From Atherinomorus stipes (Eukaryota; Chordata; Actinopteri; Atheriniformes; Atherinidae), in NCBI GenBank assembly GCA_023101725.1, contig JALJCO010003012.1, positions 551,001-615,000 on the forward strand: a stretch of 64,000 bases of DNA, in the 5' to 3' direction. Under the pieces are notes generated by a model. That model searched no databases and was not told the DNA's origin. It saw only the letters and a list, made by a program, of their open reading frames with translations. The translations under genes were made by a program, and so were the position numbers. Of the stretch, positions 60,601-64,000 are shown piece by piece (the stretch's first letter is position 1; each line of letters starts with the position of its first letter).

Positions 60601-62178
60601 ATCGACCAGATATTGGCCCTGATATAATTAAACAAATATACAAAAGTTGCTGTTTGGTGACGAACACTGTGCAACATTATGACGTCTGCAACATCCACTA
60701 CCTGCTCAGCAGCAAATACAGAAGTATTTTTCTACTTTTGCACATGGAATGAAATTATCATCATTTCAGCTTTAAAAGGAGTTATCGGCCAAATGAATTG
60801 CAACAAATCAGCATATCAGATATCGGCCAAAAATCCAATATCATGCATCCCTAGAAAAAAATAACTCTCAGGACTCAAATGTTCAATAAAATTTATCTGA
60901 TTTCATTACCAATAAATATTTCAGTGACTGTAATTCAAAACTGTGTCAAATATCTATAAATTAAATTAACTTTAATACAAATCACAAGCAATAAAAATTT
61001 TAAAATCTTTTTAGTGACTAACGAAGCATTTTTTTTTACCTCTTTCTGACAGTTTGAATGTTGCTTCTTCCTTTCTGCGAGCTCCTTCAGCAGCGCGCAC
61101 ATCTGCCTCTCCCTCTGCTGTAAGTGTACGATAAAAACATTTCTGTCACTGTTGAAGGACGCTGGATGAAGTTTATTGTGTTAATAGTGACATTTCTTTG
61201 ATTCATTGGCAACAATAAGTGTTTCTCAGTAAACAGAGAAGCTGCACTCGCTCTTTACAGAACTTAAGATGACATACTGTGGTCTGTTTTTCATATTTAG
61301 GTTTAAGGTAATGGTGGTGGGTGGATGTCGGCACACAACAGAGAAACGGTTGGCTATTCTACTCTCAAGAGTACAGCAAGTCTAACAATTGCCTGTGTTT
61401 TCCTGTTTCCTTGGTGACCCTCCCTAATTACCCACTTCAGGCGTATGCCAAATAAGTGTGAATGTGTTTTGCTGTGCATGTCTGCACATGCTTTCATGTG
61501 GGTGTGATTCCTCATAAGTTTGCCCGGGGAAATGTTTTGGACTTTTTTTTTATCTCCTCTGTCTGTGTTAACTGAGTCTGCATCTTGTCAGGGTCTCTCT
61601 CAGTTTGAGGTCAGTGAAAATGGCAAGGTTTGAGTTTGGAGCCAACTAAGTCTCTAATGTATTTTGGGATATTTTCATCTGGGCTTATGTTCCTATAATG
61701 TTTCAAAGATGTTCAGCCTCTCTCTTTTTTTTTTTAACCTCTCAGTGGTTGAAATATGAATCAGATTATCTTCACAAAGGAAGACCACGTCTGGGAATCA
61801 GGGATCAAGGCCAGTGGATTGCTGTCAAGTATATTACCACTCAAGAGTTTAGACATGCATACGAGTTCTGAGTTGTATTGATACAGATGCTCAGATGCAG
61901 ATCATTAAAAGTGAATAATAATAACAAAGAACTTGCTTTTTTAAATCCAATTGTATTACATTTAAACATACTTCATGAAAAGAAGTTTACACTAAATTTG
62001 CAACAGTCCTTCATGCCAAACCGAGTCAAATCCTCTCTCCCTCTTTCGCCATTTCTCCCCCCACCTCCTGTCGGTTCTGCATGATCCAGGGATTGTTTTG
62101 ACCGGAGTTGAGGGCTCGTTTGTAACTGTCCAGGGGGATTGATGGAGTTAACTTGGCTCTTTGACCTCTCACCTCTAG
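9441..62178 (-). CDS. pmfbp1: Long coiled-coil gene, PMFBP1-like, 20 exons found, 5' end missing
   Basis: Whole-gene entry; exons are listed separately. Twenty minus-strand exons encode about 850 residues, rich in Glu, Lys, Gln and Leu with heptad spacing and no signal peptide or membrane segment, so a long cytosolic coiled-coil rod is expected. Phases agree at every junction except exon 3 to 4, whose donor is unresolved. The C-terminal block in exons 15-17 (core NLWITEQK) resembles, from memory, the C-terminal part of PMFBP1. Mammalian PMFBP1 (about 1000 residues) works at the sperm head-tail coupling apparatus with SUN5 and SPATA6. The shorter length fits a missing N-terminus. Alternative: another sperm or centrosomal coiled-coil protein, since coiled coils look alike. 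Gene structure is high confidence; family name moderate. Confidence 0.6.
9828..11439. other. Intron 19, distal part
   Basis: Intron of the PMFBP1-like gene. It contains a 13-base G run at 10092-10104 and an A run of about 23 at 10396-10418. No other structure was recognised. Confidence 0.6.
11791..12915. mobile_element. TTAA-type element (family A), interrupted by a MITE
   Basis: The left end is TTAAAGGATAACTTT and the right end its inverse AAAGTTGTCCTTTT, with the second TTAA degraded. The arms share TTCAACCTGG and ATTTCTAGGAG-type motifs, and the centre can fold back (GTCCTGTGAGTTCAAGAG against CTGAACTCACAGGAC). A relative is at 60091-60483. A second MITE occupies 12014-12635. Confidence 0.7.
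12014..12635. mobile_element. TTAA MITE family B, copy 1, nested
   Basis: The ends are TTAAAGGTACAGTATGTAA and the inverse, closing ACTGTACCTTTAA. The TTAA at each edge is a target duplication inside the family A element: the relative at 60091-60483 has the uninterrupted site with one TTAA. Other copies are at 34999 and 54889. Confidence 0.9.
13110..13533. mobile_element. hAT MITE with perfect 8-bp target duplication
   Basis: The element (13118-13525) begins TAGGGATGTATACCG and ends CGATATACATCCCTA. It is flanked on both sides by the identical octamer GTTGTGGG. An 8-bp duplication is diagnostic for hAT transposition. The interior is built of GGTATCG/CGATACC repeats. Relatives with the TAGGGATG end are at 48659 and 60502. 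Confidence 0.9.
13703..14917. other. Intron 19, proximal part
   Basis: Intron sequence with a (CT)n microsatellite at 14189-14215 and GT/CG-rich stretches next to exon 19. No gene; a 100-codon minus-strand frame near 14221-14523 has no features. Confidence 0.6.
14918..15020 (-). CDS. pmfbp1: PMFBP1-like exon 19 (103 nt)
   Basis: The acceptor is GTCTTACAG and the donor GTAAGA. One base completes Thr and the exon ends in phase 0. The coiled coil reads AEKKSRVARNLNKIEDMHSR, then LQSNLEAIGVLNQQ. It lies between the 7.5-kb and 5.1-kb introns. Confidence 0.85.
15021..17728. other. Intron 18, first part
   Basis: Mostly unique AT-rich intron. A-rich tracts lie near 15408-15435 and 15689-15710. No repeats with clear ends and no coding signal. 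Confidence 0.55.
17729..18652. mobile_element. Foldback TTAA element with arms of about 350 bp
   Basis: The TTAA-bounded ends are TTAAATGAATAGTACACCC and the inverse TGTACTACTCCTTTAA. Almost the whole element is palindromic: arms of roughly 17729-18090 and 18285-18652 share, inverted, blocks such as GTTCAATGTAATCCAAGTGT and TTGATAGCTTAAACAGTA. The loop contains a CTTT/CTCTTT microsatellite (18105-18171). No transposase. Confidence 0.85.
18673..19310. mobile_element. hAT MITE (CAGGGGT type) split by a purine/G tract
   Basis: The left part (from GCAGGGGTGGCCAAG through ACACACCTGATTCAAATGAA) matches the first arm of the elements at 54125 and 58908. The second arm may be at about 19190-19310 (CTCAGGTGTGTTAATGAAGG). 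Between them lie about 400 bp of A/G-rich sequence with long G runs. Edges are approximate. Confidence 0.45.
18828..19170. repeat. Low-complexity purine and poly-G tract
   Basis: The plus strand is almost only A and G from about 18910 to 19060, with G runs near 18997-19019 and 19150-19169. It is absent from the related hAT copies, so it is an insertion or expansion, or an assembly error. Confidence 0.7.
19619..20081. mobile_element. TTAA MITE family C
   Basis: The left end is TTAAAGGATCTAGGGGCAG. The right end is the inverse TTGCCCCTAAATCCTTTGA, where TTGA is a mutated TTAA. The 172-codon plus-strand frame at 19592-20110 runs across the whole MITE and its edges and is not credible as a gene. 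Confidence 0.8.
20078..20495 (+). mobile_element. TTAA MITE family D, copy 1, right end lost
   Basis: It is collinear with the complete copy at 58291-58772: AAGATCCACAA start, TTTTGATGGCACACCA, GATATGAACACAGCAGGTGTT, and GGATGCTAGTTTAGCCGTTG. It begins at the same TTGA where family C ends. It stops after GTCACTGGGAAAA, before the right inverted repeat. The coding remnant near 20306 has an early stop. Confidence 0.85.
20496..22525. other. Intron 18, last part
   Basis: Intron with a 28-base G run at 21471-21498 and CA-rich DNA just before exon 18 (22268-22300). The open frames here are short and featureless. Confidence 0.55.
22526..22566 (-). CDS. pmfbp1: PMFBP1-like micro-exon 18 (41 nt)
   Basis: A very short exon with acceptor GTTTGCAG and consensus donor GTGAGT, encoding AQIGDRGIRQDGK plus two bases of a Thr codon that exon 19 completes. 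Only 98 bp of intron separates it from exon 17. Skipping it would break the frame. Confidence 0.75.
22665..22758 (-). CDS. pmfbp1: PMFBP1-like exon 17 (94 nt)
   Basis: The acceptor is TTTTGTCAG with a good pyrimidine tract; the donor is GTGAAC. Enters in phase 2 and leaves in phase 0. The peptide is QLQVANDTLKAEVKSLKEVA, then DEKERDTERFK. A second AG nine bases inside the exon would shift the frame to an early stop, so the outer acceptor is used here. Confidence 0.85.
22759..23648. other. Intron 16
   Basis: An 890-bp intron between exons 16 and 17. A TG-rich stretch lies at 23427-23452. Nothing else recognised. Confidence 0.6.
23649..23723 (-). CDS. pmfbp1: PMFBP1-like exon 16 (75 nt)
   Basis: The acceptor is CCTCTTGCAG and the donor GTAAGC. 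One base completes the Lys codon from exon 15, and GA is left for exon 17. The peptide is ASSESLSVQMKAQDKLLL, then ILTKEK, continuing the block aligned to PMFBP1. Separated from exon 15 by 163 bp only. Confidence 0.85.
23887..23996 (-). CDS. pmfbp1: PMFBP1-like exon 15, diagnostic block (110 nt)
   Basis: The acceptor is GTGCTGCAG and the donor GTATGG; enters in phase 0, leaves in phase 2. The peptide runs VKTVQSKLEKMQSDNANLRF and then contains NVNLWITEQK. The N-L-W-x-x-E-Q-K core followed by an Ala/Ser and then a Lys-rich helix is the part I match, from memory, to the C-terminal region of mammalian PMFBP1. It is the main ground for the gene name. Confidence 0.85.
23997..27540. other. Intron 14, 3'-most part
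   Basis: Unique-looking intron. A (GT)n microsatellite at 25747-25777 and imperfect TG tracts near 26933-26943 and 27046-27071. A G run of 10 lies near 27411. No gene. Confidence 0.55.
27541..27925. repeat. Polypurine tract with many G runs
   Basis: About 320 bp in which the plus strand is nearly all A/G (27541-27860), with G runs of 8-12 at several points. A T-rich break and a 20-base G run at 27905-27924 follow. Could form triplex or G-quadruplex structures, or be a sequencing artefact; no MITE ends flank it. Confidence 0.8.
27926..28439. other. Intron 14, A/T-rich spacer
   Basis: AT-rich intron with A and T homopolymers near 28227-28250 and 28290-28313. Nothing recognised. Confidence 0.5.
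28440..28650 (-). mobile_element. tRNA-derived SINE
   Basis: On the minus strand an A box (TAGCCTAGTGG, 28628-28638) is followed 30 bp later by a B box (GGTTCGAGGCC, 28587-28597). This is the internal RNA polymerase III promoter of a tRNA-type head. Next comes CCTGAGCAAGGTCCTTAACC, a phrase common in fish SINEs. It does not fold as a functional tRNA that I can see. Confidence 0.75.
28651..28725 (-). repeat. Short block of the GTTGTGGCTAA minisatellite, inverted
   Basis: On the minus strand it reads TTGTGGTTCATTGTGTTGTT and TGCGGCTAATTTTTTTAGTG, the same motif as the tandem array at 29620-29945 but in opposite orientation. Confidence 0.65.
28726..29619. other. Intron 14 segment between inverted minisatellite blocks
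   Basis: No gene. A small imperfect hairpin lies near 29040-29076 (CAATCACTCTTACTACCA, TAGTAAGTGATTG). An A run is at 29597-29609. Confidence 0.5.
29620..29945 (+). repeat. Degenerate GTTGTGGCTAA minisatellite
   Basis: About a dozen imperfect units of 20-27 bp built on TTGTGGCTAATTTTGTAGCA. The unit length varies, so the array is old. Confidence 0.8.
29946..30587. other. Intron 14 segment, nothing recognised
   Basis: Unique-looking sequence with overlapping 60-90 codon frames on both strands and no domain. No repeat ends. Confidence 0.45.
30588..31378. mobile_element. Possible TTAA-type element
   Basis: The left edge reads TTAAAGGTGAG; an inverse CTCATGTCACCTTTAT lies near 31365-31378. The interior includes GTGGACTGGCCATTGGGGAG with CACCGGGACATTTCCCGGTG, a palindromic phrase that I associate with fish repeats. 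The ends match over few bases, so the call is tentative. Confidence 0.35.
31379..34965. other. Intron 14, microsatellite-bearing segment
   Basis: Unique-looking intron with (CA)n at about 31912-31937 and 32796-32818, a C run next to CACACA and an A run near 34402-34439, and (GT)n followed by (TA)n at 34892-34966. No gene. Confidence 0.55.
34966..35945 (+). mobile_element. Tc1-like MITE copy, interrupted by family B
   Basis: The left terminus GTCCTCAAAATTATTCATAC, then CATCCAATT is cut by the family B MITE. The sequence resumes after it with AAGAAGAAAAAAAATTAAGC and GTCAGTGAAATAAATTGAAA, collinear with 6116-6638. The right terminus is not preserved. Confidence 0.8.
34999..35525. mobile_element. 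TTAA MITE family B, copy 2
   Basis: A complete copy of 527 bp: TTAAAGGTACAGTATGTAAG to CTGTACCTTTAA. The interior matches copy 3 (54889) closely, for example GTGCACCGCCCAGCAAGTAG. Inserted into the TTAA of the Tc1-like terminus CCAATTAAAG. Confidence 0.9.
35946..38606. other. Intron 14, 5'-most part
   Basis: AT-rich unique intron, becoming purine-rich around 37790-37960. No gene and no recognised repeat. Confidence 0.5.
38607..38718 (-). CDS. pmfbp1: PMFBP1-like exon 14 (112 nt)
   Basis: The acceptor is GTTTCTGCAG and the donor GTAAAT. One base completes Arg; the exon ends in phase 0. The coiled coil SVAVRLEKEVAELRDNLQQA continues with KADREKEAAQEQ. The following intron, 14.6 kb, is the longest in the gene. 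Confidence 0.9.
38719..41289. other. Intron 13 with two TA-rich arrays
   Basis: Contains (TA)n-type arrays at 39661-39760 and 40055-40145, both mixed with TATATC/TATATG units. A GT-rich region lies at 38957-38980. No gene. Confidence 0.6.
41290..41374 (-). CDS. pmfbp1: PMFBP1-like exon 13 (85 nt)
   Basis: The acceptor is CCTGTTCAG and the donor GTAAGA. It enters in phase 1, completing a Val codon, and leaves in phase 2 (AG, completed to Arg by exon 14). The peptide is EELAARAGEARRMEGCLNEG, then KLAEEKM, an Ala/Glu-rich helix. Confidence 0.85.
41375..44636. other. Intron 12, 3' part
   Basis: Unique-looking intron with (GT)n at 42305-42323 and an A run near 42947-42966. A CTTCATGGGAGC/GGGCTGGG-rich block at 43520-43620 gives a 66-codon frame without features. 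No gene. Confidence 0.5.
44637..45003. mobile_element. hAT-like MITE remnant (TAGGGATC end)
   Basis: Left edge TAAGGATAAACCGATAC; right edge GTATCACTTGATCCCTA. These are inverted and similar to the TAGGGATG-type ends elsewhere in the window. The interior has repeated TTGGCC/GGCCAATA and ATCGGCC motifs. The flanking octamers do not match, so the target duplication has decayed or an edge is wrong. Confidence 0.6.
45004..46812. other. Intron 12, 5' part
   Basis: No gene or repeat recognised; weak TG tracts near 46196-46215. Confidence 0.5.
46813..47050 (-). CDS. pmfbp1: PMFBP1-like exon 12 (238 nt)
   Basis: The longest internal exon. The acceptor ATGCTGAAG is preceded by a pyrimidine-rich stretch, and the donor is GTAGCT. 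It starts in phase 0 and ends in phase 1. Strong coiled coil throughout, including KQTEEQLKEAKQESF and GEVRRLQEELQLEREKM, then SQLRKELDQLCSKHQ. Confidence 0.9.
47051..48658. other. Intron 11, 3' part
   Basis: Unique-looking AT-rich intron. No gene or repeat recognised. Confidence 0.5.
48651..49263. mobile_element. hAT MITE, about 0.6 kb
   Basis: The element (48659-49255) starts TGGGGATGTTCGATA and ends TATCGAACATCCCTA. The flanking octamers ATACTAAT and ATATCAAT agree at six of eight positions, consistent with an aged 8-bp hAT duplication. The interior is rich in CCGATATC/GATATCGG motifs. Part of intron 11. Confidence 0.85.
49264..49555. other. Intron 11, 5' part
   Basis: Short unique intron stretch before exon 11. 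Nothing recognised. Confidence 0.5.
49556..49700 (-). CDS. pmfbp1: PMFBP1-like exon 11 (145 nt)
   Basis: The acceptor is TTCTTATAG and the donor GTATGA. One base completes the codon from exon 10; the exon ends in phase 0. Coiled coil, with AQEKEDLKQILATSQ, a short His-containing linker, and LEQEVARLKKEVMSLEVKL. Confidence 0.85.
49970..50046 (-). CDS. pmfbp1: PMFBP1-like exon 10 (77 nt)
   Basis: The acceptor is GTGTTTCAG and the donor GTAATA. It starts in phase 0 and ends in phase 2; exon 11 completes a Gln codon. The peptide is CCSEQVERLAECEKAI, then LKMKSELAR, a heptad helix with a Cys pair at its start. Confidence 0.8.
50182..51091 (+). mobile_element. Tc1 transposon remnant with internal deletion
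   Basis: The ends are inverted (CATTCACTGGCCCCTGTATC against AATAAAAGGGCCAGGGTG) and bounded by TA. About 0.9 kb, shorter than the 1.3-1.6 kb of full Tc1 elements. The 5' half of the transposase is largely missing. Lies within intron 9 (50047-51201). Confidence 0.85.
50756..51019 (+). pseudogene. Tc1 transposase, C-terminal DDE fragment
   Basis: The 87-codon frame holds the second catalytic Asp motif QDNAPCHK and the PDLNPI motif that precedes the third acidic residue. In active Tc1 transposases PDLNPIE is followed by HxWD; here it reads PIQQVWD, so the final catalytic Glu is replaced by Gln. With the missing N-terminal half (paired-type DNA-binding domain and first Asp) it cannot be active. 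Confidence 0.85.
51202..51303 (-). CDS. pmfbp1: PMFBP1-like exon 9 (34 codons)
   Basis: The acceptor is TTTATAG and the donor GTAGGG. Phase 0 at both ends, 102 nt. A break in the coiled coil: KLMVECNLCFYQQ is followed by a His/Ser/Asp-rich stretch (SHSHSDDDY), then a helix resumes with LSRLKEQLQK. This may be a flexible hinge. Confidence 0.8.
51304..52857. other. Intron 8
   Basis: AT-rich unique intron with a CA-rich patch at 52378-52418. No gene or repeat recognised. Confidence 0.55.
52858..53088 (-). CDS. pmfbp1: PMFBP1-like exon 8 (77 codons)
   Basis: The acceptor is AACTGGTAG and the donor GTTTGG. Also 231 nt and phase 0 at both ends, the same length as exon 7, from which it is separated by only a 172-bp intron. 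The peptide is coiled coil with RHQKKVGRWESSQEVLDQLM and a distal VGSLQEQMDTLKQQ. I see no clear sequence repeat between exons 7 and 8. Confidence 0.85.
53261..53491 (-). CDS. pmfbp1: PMFBP1-like exon 7 (77 codons)
   Basis: The acceptor is TGCTTTTAG and the donor GTGGAT. The exon is 231 nt, phase 0 at both ends. Clear heptad coiled coil: MDLLHQQLKRANDELKEAS, then LEKLHKMQGQMELLEEEL. Seventy-seven residues is exactly eleven heptads, so the exon can be added or lost without shifting coiled-coil register. Confidence 0.85.
53492..54116. other. Intron 6, 3' part
   Basis: Unique intron. An 84-codon plus-strand frame at 53607-53861 has no features. Confidence 0.5.
54117..54346. mobile_element. Palindromic hAT MITE (CAGGG type), about 214 bp
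   Basis: The element (54125-54338) begins CAGGGTTCCCTA and ends GGGGAACCCTG. The arms are palindromic around CTCAAACACACCTGGCTCAA and AGTCAGGTGTGTTTGAG. The flanking octamers are CGCTACAG and CGCTTCAG, seven of eight identical. Part of intron 6. Confidence 0.85.
54396..54450 (-). CDS. pmfbp1: PMFBP1-like exon 6 (55 nt, alternative acceptor)
   Basis: It completes the split codon from exon 5 and then reads WIKYPQIIQTHAELRREE into a GTAAAA donor, ending in phase 0. A second acceptor 12 nt upstream (exon end 54462, after CCCTACAG) is also in frame and would add four residues. The pyrimidine tract favours the upstream site. The shorter form gives a smoother peptide, so both are kept open. Confidence 0.65.
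54463..54888. other. Intron 5, 3' part
   Basis: No gene. A perfect hairpin with 11-bp stems (ACAATGGGGTC, ATGG loop, GACCCCATTGT) sits at about 54863-54888, directly against the next MITE. Confidence 0.55.
54889..55423. mobile_element. TTAA MITE family B, copy 3
   Basis: From TTGAAGGTACAGTATGTAAG (left TTAA mutated to TTGA) to ACTGTACCTTTAA. It aligns end to end with copy 2 (34999-35525). Part of intron 5. Confidence 0.9.
55424..57237. other. Intron 5, 5' part
   Basis: Unique-looking intron with an A run near 55468-55485. No gene; short frames only. Confidence 0.5.
57238..57281 (-). CDS. pmfbp1: PMFBP1-like exon 5 (44 nt)
   Basis: A short exon with a strong acceptor (CCCTCAACAG) and a consensus donor (GTAAGTAAG). 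It starts in phase 0 and ends in phase 2, encoding ISQVESMNQSNCD plus two bases of a Leu codon that exon 6 completes. Confidence 0.75.
57320..58016. mobile_element. Harbinger-type MITE at the exon 4 splice donor
   Basis: The element (57323-58013, 691 bp) starts AGGCCTTTACACACC and ends with the inverse GGTGTGTAAAGGCCT. It is flanked by TTA on both sides, the 3-bp duplication of PIF/Harbinger elements. The interior has many TTCG/CGAA motifs, as in known fish Harbinger MITEs. It fills most of intron 4. Confidence 0.85.
58018..58146 (-). CDS. pmfbp1: PMFBP1-like exon 4 (43 codons)
   Basis: The peptide is Lys/Gln-rich coiled coil (VKHLKYKVKAHEEKAQ, then KEQQQLRRLLCFCQQQ). The donor GTAAAG lies exactly at the edge of a 0.7-kb Harbinger-type MITE, whose TTA target duplication supplies part of it. 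The acceptor is AAG|GAG|GTC, a NAGNAG-type pair, so the exon may be 126 or 129 nt; both keep the frame. Phase 0 at both ends. Confidence 0.7.
58291..58772 (+). mobile_element. TTAA MITE family D, complete copy
   Basis: The ends are TTAAAGATCCACAACAC and the inverse GTTGTGGGTCTTTAA, 482 bp. It carries a short open frame from ATG at 58563 (MSDLTKECKETLLKQ, then GRDKTRVKIRLSFTGW), related to a frame in the 59161 element. Part of intron 3. Confidence 0.9.
58900..59115. mobile_element. Palindromic hAT MITE (CAGGGG type), about 200 bp
   Basis: The element spans 58908-59107 (inner GGGAACCCTGGTCC, ACACCTGATTCAAATCAAAT, ATTTGAATTAGGTGTGTAGG and terminal CACCCCTG). The flanking octamers TTGTAAAG and TTGTAACG agree at seven of eight positions. 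Same family as 54125-54338. Part of intron 3. Confidence 0.85.
59161..59678 (-). mobile_element. TTAA MITE family E
   Basis: The ends are TTAAAAGGTAAGGTCCGG and the inverse CCGGACACTACCTTTAA, 518 bp. On the minus strand it encodes a short frame that starts MADKAKKREYF and contains SARSKTRVNISLAFTHF, related to the frame in family D. Part of intron 3. Confidence 0.85.
59976..60086 (-). CDS. pmfbp1: PMFBP1-like exon 3, ends provisional
   Basis: The open minus-strand block reads as coiled coil (ERDELRTKTKD, then SEDKLEAELALSREN) and fits phase 0 after exon 2. The proposed acceptor GCACAAG directly follows transposon sequence and has a poor pyrimidine tract. I could not find a convincing donor: the nearest GT dinucleotides are weak, and the clearest one would be phase 1 whereas exon 4 needs phase 0. 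The exon may therefore end differently, be skipped, or be decaying. The coordinates enclose the conserved-looking part only. Confidence 0.45.
60091..60483. mobile_element. TTAA element family A, truncated, against exon 3
   Basis: The right end AAGTTGTCCTTTAA and inner GTAAAATTTCTGTATG, AACTCCAAGAAATAAG match family A at 11791-12915. It also contains the uninterrupted TTAA site. The left part stops within a few bases of exon 3, without an inverted repeat, so it is truncated there. Confidence 0.8.
60502..60853. mobile_element. hAT MITE (TAGRGATG end), 352 bp
   Basis: Starts TAGAGATGCGCGACATC and ends AATATCATGCATCCCTA. The flanks are an A8 tract and GAAAAAAA, agreeing at seven of eight positions. 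The interior has repeated TATCGGC/GCTGATAT motifs, as in the 48659 element. Part of intron 2. Confidence 0.75.
61040..61117 (-). CDS. pmfbp1: PMFBP1-like exon 2 (26 codons)
   Basis: The acceptor is ACTTACAG and the donor GTAAAA. Phase 0 at both ends, 78 nt. The peptide is charged and helical (RERQMCALLKELAERKKQ), typical of the start of a coiled coil. The flanking introns hold no better frame. Confidence 0.75.
61118..62064. other. Intron 1
   Basis: A 947-bp intron between the first two exons found. No repeat with clear ends and no extra coding block seen. Confidence 0.55.
62065..62178 (-). CDS. pmfbp1: PMFBP1-like exon 1 of those found (38 codons)
   Basis: The exon lies between an acceptor ending CGACAG and a donor GTGGGG, phase 0 at both ends. 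It is the only exon that does not look coiled-coil: it holds Pro and Gly and two Trp/Pro-type motifs (TPSIPLDSYKRAL, NNPWIMQ). It is therefore probably part of the N-terminal head. It joins in frame to the next exon. No initiator Met can be assigned here, so more exons lie upstream. Confidence 0.65.
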
Positions 62179-63712
62179 CTGTCGGCAATCAGGCTCGCTT
62201 AACCCAGTAAATCTGAGCTACAGCAAGATGAGGAAAAAAGGAAAATGCTGAAAATACTGCCAAACATGTAGCAAAAAAAACCCTCTTTTTTTAAATGACC
62301 AAAGCTTTTTATTCATGTTAAAACTGCATGCCATTCAGTCTAACCTAGAGCAAATACCACACCGACTTCCAGCCAATTTTTTTTTTTTTTTAAATCTTAG
62401 CTTGATTTATCTTTGAGTGTGTGTGCACGAATTCCCAATGTGAGCGTGTGATAGGCAGAATGGATGTTGATAAACACCAGAGGATGTCGTGTCAAAACAG
62501 ACAACTTGTCAAAACGACATGCTAACTAGGTCAATCACAAAGTTTAAGGAGAAACTTTGGAGTGGAGCTTTGGTTTATGCATATCTCTGCGTGGATGTCT
62601 ATGTGTGTGTGATAAGCTCCTCAACGAATCTGCGGGAGGGGACCTCCAATATCGAAGGTATTTTTAAATCAATGAGCTCTTAAGTGTATCTCAGTCTCAA
62701 CGTGTTCACACAGAACGCACGCACACAACACTGCGTAGATAGAATCCCAACTGACAGGCAATGACAAGATAAAGAGACGGAGAAAAAAAAGGGGGGACAG
62801 GACGACAGGAGGGGGAAAATAATATTTGAGCAGCTGGGGGTGGGGTGTAGCGAAGGAGGTGGGGTGGGAGGGGAGTGGATGAAAGGGAGAACTGAAAAGG
62901 GAAAAAAAAAAGAAAAAAATGAGCAATAAGTGAGATCAACAAAGAACGAAAGTAGAGTGAAAAGTCAGTAAGCTACTCGGATGATTGTTGAGCATCATGT
63001 TCAAAAGCAACGTCTCTGTGTCCAGCAATGAAGGCTTGACTCAACTTCACTCAACTCTGCTACTCCTTATGTTTACTCTCCAACTTCACTTCAGCCCTCT
63101 TTCCCTTTTCAAAATATTCATTAAACCCTTAAAACCAAGATGCCGTTTTAGCTATTTTTGGCTTTCTTGGTTTTGTTTGCTTGCTTGTTTGTGGAAAGAT
63201 TTGTAGAAGTTCAACTATTTTAATTTCAGTCAACATGCAGACTTATTTTTTCCAGGACACCCTCAACTGTCAGATTATGAGGCTAAAATGATGCAGAATT
63301 AATGTATCAGAAGACGTATCACCATAAAGACAAAAACAAACAAACAAATCTAAGAATTTATTACTAAATAACACAGATCAACAGTGATCAAGCCTCTTCT
63401 CAACATGTCCTTTTTGTTCTTTTATATCATTCTCTCAAGTCTTGACTTTTTAACATTATTAAACTTTTCCTCTAGGAATTTTTTTTTTTTTTTTTTAGCT
63501 ATTTACAGTTATTCATGCTACTATTTACCTATCCTCACAAAACTAACTCAACTTGTTTTTGGTGCTGATAATGTAATTTCACTGGTCACCTTCTTTTCTG
63601 ACATATACTAAGATCAAACTGATCTGCAGTATGATATGACAGGGGTATCATTTATACGTCGCAGACATTCATAATCTGGTTAATGAATGAGCCAGCATGG
63701 CTGAACTGATAA
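62179..63712. other. Upstream intron or 5' flank of the PMFBP1-like gene
   Basis: The first coding exon(s) should lie upstream but I found none with convincing splice sites here. A purine-rich block lies at 62760-62925 and a T run at 63480-63499. No CpG-rich promoter-like block is present before 63700. Confidence 0.45.
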
Positions 63713-64000
63713 TGGCCGCGTTTCCCAGTTAAGATTCTTCTTTGGATTAAAGAAGGCCTCAAGGAAGCTCTTCCCAACAAAGGATTGCAAAGATACGCCC
63801 GTTTCCCAGATTGCTTCTTTCGTGCGTTCTTATTTCCTGAGAAACGTCTTTGCTACGCTACATCTTAAGAAGGTCCTAACAGACGCTATCCACTTCCGGG
63901 GGTGCTGAAAAAAAAGCAATCGAGGTCAGGTATACCGATCGACACCATTCATTTAGTGTGGAGGTTATTTTCCGACGCTGATATTGAGCCCATTTATACG
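63713..64000. mobile_element. Start of a probable DNA repeat running off the window
   Basis: From GGCCGCGTTTCCCAGTTAAG onward the sequence changes to a GC-richer style with repeated TTTCCCAG and AAGATTCTTCTT/TCTTAAGAAGG motifs. The GTTTCCCAG phrase recurs at about 63802. The right end is not in the window, so the class is unknown. Confidence 0.35.

Noticed and set aside
62600..62640. Possible additional upstream exon after CCCTCCCGCAG on the minus strand
   Set aside because: No donor follows within an open frame and the reading phase cannot be joined to exon 1.
1..64000. Possible CRISPR array, operon, prophage or bacterial defence system
   Set aside because: No regularly spaced direct repeats, no compact gene clusters and no prokaryotic coding pattern; the DNA is intron-containing vertebrate sequence.

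Overview
This is eukaryotic, almost certainly teleost fish, nuclear DNA. The signs are GT/AG introns from about 100 bp to 14.6 kb, abundant CA/TG, TA and CT microsatellites, a tRNA-derived SINE, and many fish-type DNA transposons (Tc1, hAT, Harbinger-like, and TTAA-flanked Kolobok/T2-like MITEs). There are no operons, bacterial genes or CRISPR arrays. Nearly all long open frames are chance frames over repeats.

One gene fills the window. It is on the minus strand from 62178 down to a TGA at 9441. I can assemble 20 exons, of which 19 have recognisable splice sites. The reading phase matches across every junction except the 3' side of exon 3, where I could not settle the donor. Together they encode about 850 residues of nearly continuous coiled coil with a Ser/Pro-rich C-terminal tail. 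The promoter and N-terminal exon(s) are missing and should lie beyond position 64000 or in a small exon I could not see. The best match I can recall is PMFBP1 (polyamine-modulated factor 1 binding protein 1), a sperm head-tail coupling protein. The main support is a C-terminal block with an N-L-W-x-x-E-Q-K core. The family call is moderate; the exon structure is strong.

Layout: 1-9440 is 3' flanking DNA with a 1.4-kb and a 1.27-kb TTAA-flanked element and several Tc1-like remnants. From 9441 to 24000 are the last six exons (15-20), separated by two large introns. 9828-14917 holds a three-level nest of transposons. 15021-22525 holds a 0.9-kb foldback element and two abutting MITEs. 23997-38606 is one 14.6-kb intron with a purine/poly-G tract, a SINE, a minisatellite and a Tc1 copy interrupted by a MITE. 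38607-62178 holds exons 14 to 1. From 62179 to the end there is no recognised gene, and an incomplete repeat begins near 63710.

The most interesting features are the transposon layers and their contact with splice sites. One MITE insertion can be proved from its empty site elsewhere in the window. A Harbinger-type MITE sits exactly at a splice donor. Exon 3 apparently takes its acceptor region from a transposon. Three TTAA MITEs carry related short coding remnants that point to a common autonomous parent. I found no new enzymatic or defence system and do not claim one.
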